A stretch of DNA of 23,416 nucleotides, taken from positions 7,729 to 31,144 of the forward strand of contig JAABOA010000043.1 of NCBI GenBank assembly GCA_015680635.1. Reading direction: 5' to 3'. Positions 20,193 through 23,416 of the stretch are shown here, piece by piece. The position numbers and the translations under genes are program-made. Under the pieces are notes generated by a model. The model did no database searches. It was not told the DNA's origin and saw only the letters and a list, made by a program, of their open reading frames with translations. The DNA comes from Lunasporangiospora selenospora (Eukaryota; Mortierellomycota; Mortierellomycetes; Mortierellales; Mortierellaceae). How positions within the stretch are numbered: position 1 is the first letter of the stretch; every line of letters starts with the position of its first letter.

Positions 20193-20687
20193 ATGTCAAA
20201 CATAAATCCAAAACCGATTAGTATTGGAGGTACAGACCAAACTGCGATTGCACCTACTCTTTCAACCGTGCTTAATCCGACTGTGCCTCATAGTATCATC
20301 ATGTCAAACATAAATCCAGATCCGACTAGTGTTGGAGGTACAGGACAAACTGCGATGGCACCTACTCTGTCAACCGTGCTTAATCCGAATCTCCCTCGTC
20401 CGATCGTAACTGGCCCAGGCTTGTTTAATCCTCCACGATCAACCTCGACCCCATCATCCCTCGGTAATAATAGTCCAACCACCTATACCACAAGTGATAT
20501 AATTTCTTATGTCACTCTGGGTTTGGTTGTATTGACAGTCCTTCTAGAGTTGTGGAGATGTTATAAGAGTGCGAGACAAGACTCAAAGCAAGACACGGAG
20601 GAGCTCGTAAACAAATCCGTCAATAAATATGTAGAGAAGAGACTTGTAGACAACGATGATATTGAAACCAGAAGAAGATTTTATTAA
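20193..20687 (+). CDS. Small single-pass membrane protein with a 36-aa N-terminal repeat
   Basis: A 164-aa protein, one of the few + strand genes right of the BCS1-like gene. Residues 1-36 and 37-72 are tandem copies (MSNINPxP, GQTAxAPTLSTVLNPN-type ends) with an exact 108-nt period. A Pro/Ser/Thr-rich spacer follows. Residues about 103-121 (ISYVTLGLVVLTVLLELW) are a convincing membrane helix. The last 45 residues are a charged, helical tail. There is no cleavable signal peptide, so it would be a single-pass or tail-region-anchored protein; topology is uncertain. It converges with the 20740-21552 gene (53-nt gap). Family unknown. The frame is long for its size and compositionally protein-like, so I believe it is real. 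Confidence 0.65.
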   Translation: MSNINPKPISIGGTDQTAIAPTLSTVLNPTVPHSIIMSNINPDPTSVGGTGQTAMAPTLSTVLNPNLPRPIVTGPGLFNPPRSTSTPSSLGNNSPTTYTTSDIISYVTLGLVVLTVLLELWRCYKSARQDSKQDTEELVNKSVNKYVEKRLVDNDDIETRRRFY

Positions 20688-20739
20688 ATACGTTGTCTGT
20701 TTGTTATACCCTCATACAGCAGACTGATCAAAAGGAGTG

Positions 20740-21552
20740 TTATGCCACACCGCTTATTGAGCTAGCTCTGATCAAAAAGTATGCAGGAGTCCGCGGTGAC
20801 TTATAGCTTATAGTTGTTGTTATAGCCTCATCTCTAAATTCAATGTTATAGTCGTATAGCACCCCTGAGATTACTACATTCATTTTATATCTAAGAGATC
20901 TTGACAAGAATGGATTGACAACTGGCTTGGAGAGTTTTTTATACACTGATATTTCGAATCCATAGAATTGACCAGATAGAATGCGACCCCTAAACCCAAC
21001 TCCAACAGCTTTGGGTATCAAAAGGTCTACTTGACTAACTACGATGCAATCGCTCTGAAGTTGGACCTCCACACTTTTCAAATGGCATGGGAATTTTGCT
21101 ATACCTGACGACAAATATTGTCCTGAGTATATTGCTCTAAAAAATGCTGAGTGTCGAGCGCAGAGTGTCTTCATGACATTTTTGTACGTGGCATCAACAC
21201 TCTCCACCCTACCTAGATTTCCTGTAGCCAAATAAAACATCAAAGGTGTGCATCTCTCTCTCTCGTTCTTGTCGTAGTATGATGTAACCTCTCCCGTGAC
21301 TTCAAATATGTCTCCAGTCTTGTAGATTACATCACTATGTGGGTTCAACTCCAGAACAATAATCGCGAGAGAGCTGTATAATCCTGTCAATACTACCGCA
21401 TGAGCCTGTGTTTGATAACTGATAACTCCTCCTTCAGTATTGTCTGCGTCAACACATGTTGTTTTTACAGAGTCTGACGTTAATCCGATAATTGTATTAT
21501 GTAGATGAAGAGACTCGCCATTTGTTTTATATTGTTTAATAAGGTCGGTCAT
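20740..21552 (-). CDS. Unrecognised 270-aa protein, OB-fold-like segments
   Basis: A single-exon protein from a true ATG. It is beta-rich. The segment YKTGDIFEVTGEVTSYYD (about residues 106-123) resembles the GDxxxVxGxV strand pair that typifies OB-fold ssDNA-binding proteins (RPA, SSB family), and a second candidate lies at LRYKMNVVISGVLYDYN near residue 225. I infer, without proof, that it is an ssDNA-binding accessory protein. A minus-strand TATA-like AAAATAAATAGG lies about 82 nt upstream, with GTGTAAG next to it. The order with two further OB-like genes just to the right suggests a functional cluster. Alternative: an unrelated beta-barrel protein. Confidence 0.6.
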   Translation of the reverse strand: MTDLIKQYKTNGESLHLHNTIIGLTSDSVKTTCVDADNTEGGVISYQTQAHAVVLTGLYSSLAIIVLELNPHSDVIYKTGDIFEVTGEVTSYYDKNERERCTPLMFYLATGNLGRVESVDATYKNVMKTLCARHSAFFRAIYSGQYLSSGIAKFPCHLKSVEVQLQSDCIVVSQVDLLIPKAVGVGFRGRILSGQFYGFEISVYKKLSKPVVNPFLSRSLRYKMNVVISGVLYDYNIEFRDEAITTTISYKSPRTPAYFLIRASSISGVA

Positions 21553-21683
21553 ACTTTTAAATGTGGCTTCAGTTGGGTGGTCAGTACTAATGGTGATTTG
21601 GGATTTGATGATAAAAGGGTAAAAAAGACGGCCTATTTATTTTAAGCTTATACAAAACTTACACCTTGATGGATTGCTGACAA

Positions 21684-22649
21684 TCAAGTATCGCACACGT
21701 CGATCCATCTCCTCTCTTTTTTACTACATTTGTTTGAAATGTCCATCGCCATTTGCTCAACGGTAACTGTTGTCCTACTGCCAAATCGCACCTGCTTGGT
21801 ACCATCAACTCTCACGATGCTTCCTATCCTTAGCATCGCAAGGCTGTGTACGTCGTGTTGCTTAAAGACTAAATGTGTCCAATATCTGGAGCTATCCTCG
21901 TGTAGACTTTTTTTGTTTGGGCGATAAACCGTCGTTGCTGGGACATGGGTCACGGCTGTTGTGAGATTATCGTGAGCTGATCCATGTCCTCGCACTACGT
22001 ATGAGCTATAAGCTGGTCCTCGCACTTCATATTGGACACTTTTCACGACGCTATGCACAGTCATGTCGTCAACTCTAACCATCGCTCTGCAGCCATCCAT
22101 CTCTTTCCTCATTATTTGGATACCACTGTGAAACTCTATGGTGTCCGTACTCTTCAGCCATCGAGCGATATTCGTCAACTTTTCTTGGAAAGTTAACAGA
22201 ATACAAGATTGATAGAAAATTCCTGTTGGCTTATCTCCTTTTCTAACTGCATTAATGCATATTCTACTGTCGCCGGGCTCTTGGAAGGTATCACCGTGAA
22301 CATTGTAATGAAGAGGGCCTTGGAGAGCACGATGTACTTCCATGTCATCAACTATAATCGCGCCACTCTCCTGAGTTCGGGATCCTGAGATGCAAACTAC
22401 AGTATCACCTGGCTGAAGGTCATTAGCAATGCACTCGAGTCGCTCGTTGAAAATTAGTAGACTCCATGACTCAGCCATATCAGATGGTTCTCCCTCCTTT
22501 GTCGCCATCAATTGAGTCCTAGGATCGCAGGGATTGCCGGACTTAAAAGGTAAAGCCTTGGGACAAACTTTGAATCGATGTTGCTCAACCTTAATTGGGT
22601 GGCGGTTGTTAATGGTCTGATTGGGACTGAACAGTACTTGGCGGAACAT
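21684..22649 (-). CDS. Protein with three internal OB-like repeats
   Basis: A 321-aa single-exon protein from a true ATG. Three diverged copies of a ~75-110-residue module are visible. Each has a W/L-x-LxF start, a helix, then a GDxVxVSG-like strand (LQPGDTVVCISG, LKSTDTIEFHSG, LRIGSIVRVDG), a variable loop and a VDDMxVH or VEQMAMD end. The middle copy has lost the Gly (STD). This is the usual pattern of RPA-like or SSB-like OB folds, so I infer multi-OB ssDNA binding. The first 65 residues are a basic, His/Arg/Pro-rich lead. A TATA (GATATAAAACG, 22690-22700) lies about 42 nt upstream with TTACACCTTACACTTTGG just beyond. It shares layout with the gene at 22777-23142. Confidence 0.6.
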   Translation of the reverse strand: MFRQVLFSPNQTINNRHPIKVEQHRFKVCPKALPFKSGNPCDPRTQLMATKEGEPSDMAESWSLLIFNERLECIANDLQPGDTVVCISGSRTQESGAIIVDDMEVHRALQGPLHYNVHGDTFQEPGDSRICINAVRKGDKPTGIFYQSCILLTFQEKLTNIARWLKSTDTIEFHSGIQIMRKEMDGCRAMVRVDDMTVHSVVKSVQYEVRGPAYSSYVVRGHGSAHDNLTTAVTHVPATTVYRPNKKSLHEDSSRYWTHLVFKQHDVHSLAMLRIGSIVRVDGTKQVRFGSRTTVTVEQMAMDISNKCSKKERRWIDVCDT

Positions 22650-22689
22650 GGTGTGTGGCTGATAATATTGAGGGCCTCTGCTTCATATC

Positions 22690-22735
22690 GTTTTATATCA
22701 TTCATTTACACCTTACACTTTGGTCATTAGGCGTT
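22690..22735 (-). promoter_or_regulatory. Promoter of the three-repeat OB-like gene
   Basis: A minus-strand GATATAAAACG (TATA, 42 nt before the ATG at 22649) is followed upstream by two TTACAC hexamers on the + strand (22706-22719). It shows the same arrangement of TATA plus TTACAC/GTGTAA as other genes, but with the hexamer in the opposite orientation. Confidence 0.55.
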
Positions 22736-22776
22736 GTGTACAAAAATAACACTTTTGCGAGGTCCCATGGCCTTGA

Positions 22777-23142
22777 TTACTTTATTTTGCTCAATGCAAC
22801 ACTGTCAACTGATATCACATTTTTTTGCCAATCTCCTACACCCTTCTCGCGACGCAAATGCCCTGAGATGTTCACTCTATCTCCAATTTTTATATGGCTA
22901 AGAACACTTGCTACATGTCGTTTCTCTGCGCTCTGATCTTGTGTCGGCTCTTGGGACTCATTATCGCTGGGTGTTGGCCACTCCAAAGTCAAAAACGTTA
23001 TTTTTCCATCATTATCAATCAACGCAGACACCAAACGGAAGAGTTTATTGTTGGACGTATGTGACGGAGCTTCTGGCTCGGATATAGCCACGAGTGACAT
23101 ATCCTCCACTCTTGTGGATGTCTCGAGATAGCTGGATGGCAT
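22777..23142 (-). CDS. Small OB-fold-like protein, 121 aa
   Basis: A single-exon protein from a true ATG. After a 30-residue polar lead, the sequence runs LFRLVSALIDNDGKITFLTLEWP, an acidic loop, then IKIGDRVNISGHLRR and a final NVISVDSVALSKI, a layout that fits the five strands of one OB fold as in bacterial SSB or RPA2/3. The family cannot be settled from the sequence alone. Its GDxVxxSG strand resembles each of the three repeats in the gene to its left, suggesting common origin. The stop codon lies next to an AATAAA-like signal. A TATA-like CCTATAAATT lies about 155 nt upstream. Confidence 0.6.
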   Translation of the reverse strand: MPSSYLETSTRVEDMSLVAISEPEAPSHTSNNKLFRLVSALIDNDGKITFLTLEWPTPSDNESQEPTQDQSAEKRHVASVLSHIKIGDRVNISGHLRREKGVGDWQKNVISVDSVALSKIK

Positions 23143-23416
23143 TGATTAAAAAATTTGAGGTTATAGTTGACACGTGACGGCGCCCTTATTCTACTATTAA
23201 AGAAATTGTCCGGCCACAGAAAATGGTTGTTACTACTTAAAAAAAAGAGAGAGAGGTAAAGAAATATTGCCTGATCGGCTGCCGATCGCTCATTCAATTT
23301 ATAGGATAGGTAGACTCCTATTGTGGTAGTGTAAAGTGTAGAGTTGCATGTGTATATGGTGTATAGAGCTGGTTGGCTCGGTGTAAGAGTGTAGCAAATG
23401 GCACAGTGTCAAAGTG
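23143..23416. promoter_or_regulatory. Intergenic stretch with TATA and GTGTAA motifs, window end
   Basis: No gene is supported. The OB-like gene's minus-strand TATA candidate is at about 23296-23306. GTGTAA hexamers occur near 23330 and 23380, with a gtgtc/aaagtg pair at the end, resembling the promoter blocks near 5700 and 6300. An A-rich tract lies at 23237-23247. Confidence 0.4.

Noticed and set aside
5400-23142. Integrated large DNA virus
   Set aside because: No capsid, DNA polymerase, packaging ATPase or virus-type RNA polymerase seen. The only replication protein is a Helitron RepHel, and genes are spliced.

Overview
The window looks like nuclear DNA of a filamentous, early-diverging fungus, inferred as Mucoromycota in the broad sense (Mortierella-like is possible but unproven). 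Genes are short, compact and split by 55-180 nt introns. The left flank has ordinary fungal genes: an F-box protein, an MCT-type MFS transporter and a BCS1-like AAA ATPase. The rest is dominated by a Helitron-type Rep/helicase gene, rapidly evolving orphan genes and minisatellites. A run of ten N (13018-13027) marks an assembly gap inside a repeat array.

Layout. 1-231: minisatellite edge. 232-1575 (-): F-box protein. 1890-3782 (+): monocarboxylate-transporter-like MFS protein, 3 exons. 3869-5595 (-): BCS1-like AAA ATPase, 4 exons. 5600-6950: tandem duplication holding two paralogous coiled-coil proteins. All three genes here (BCS1-like and both coiled-coil genes) share a duplicated promoter block. 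7131-8293, 8448-9522 and 10917-12432 (-): three spliced orphan genes (Pro-rich, Cys/His-containing, acidic-repeat). 9920-10246 (+): small doubtful gene. 10344-10700: a decayed direct duplication. 12433-13652: a large repeat field (47-nt, 28-nt and 62-nt palindromic arrays). 13653-18341 (-): five-exon Helitron RepHel of about 1457 aa. 18538-19619 (-): Q-rich protein. 19765-20120: G-rich minisatellite. 20193-20687 (+): small membrane protein. 20740-23142 (-): three genes whose sequences look like OB-fold/ssDNA-binding proteins, one with three internal repeats.

How it may fit together. RepHel carries both the HUH/two-tyrosine nuclease and an intact PIF1/RecD-type helicase, the rolling-circle machinery of Helitrons. 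The genes upstream of it (on its own strand) look like ssDNA-binding proteins. Nearly every gene has a TATA-like box about 40-155 nt before its ATG, and many also have a GTGTAA/TTACAC motif nearby. I infer a candidate large Helitron-like element with its own ssDNA-binding proteins and orphan cargo. I could not find its ends, so its extent, and whether the OB-like genes belong to it, remain hypotheses. Splice sites were assigned by hand from reading-frame arithmetic and GT..AG sites. All multi-exon models below keep one open frame.
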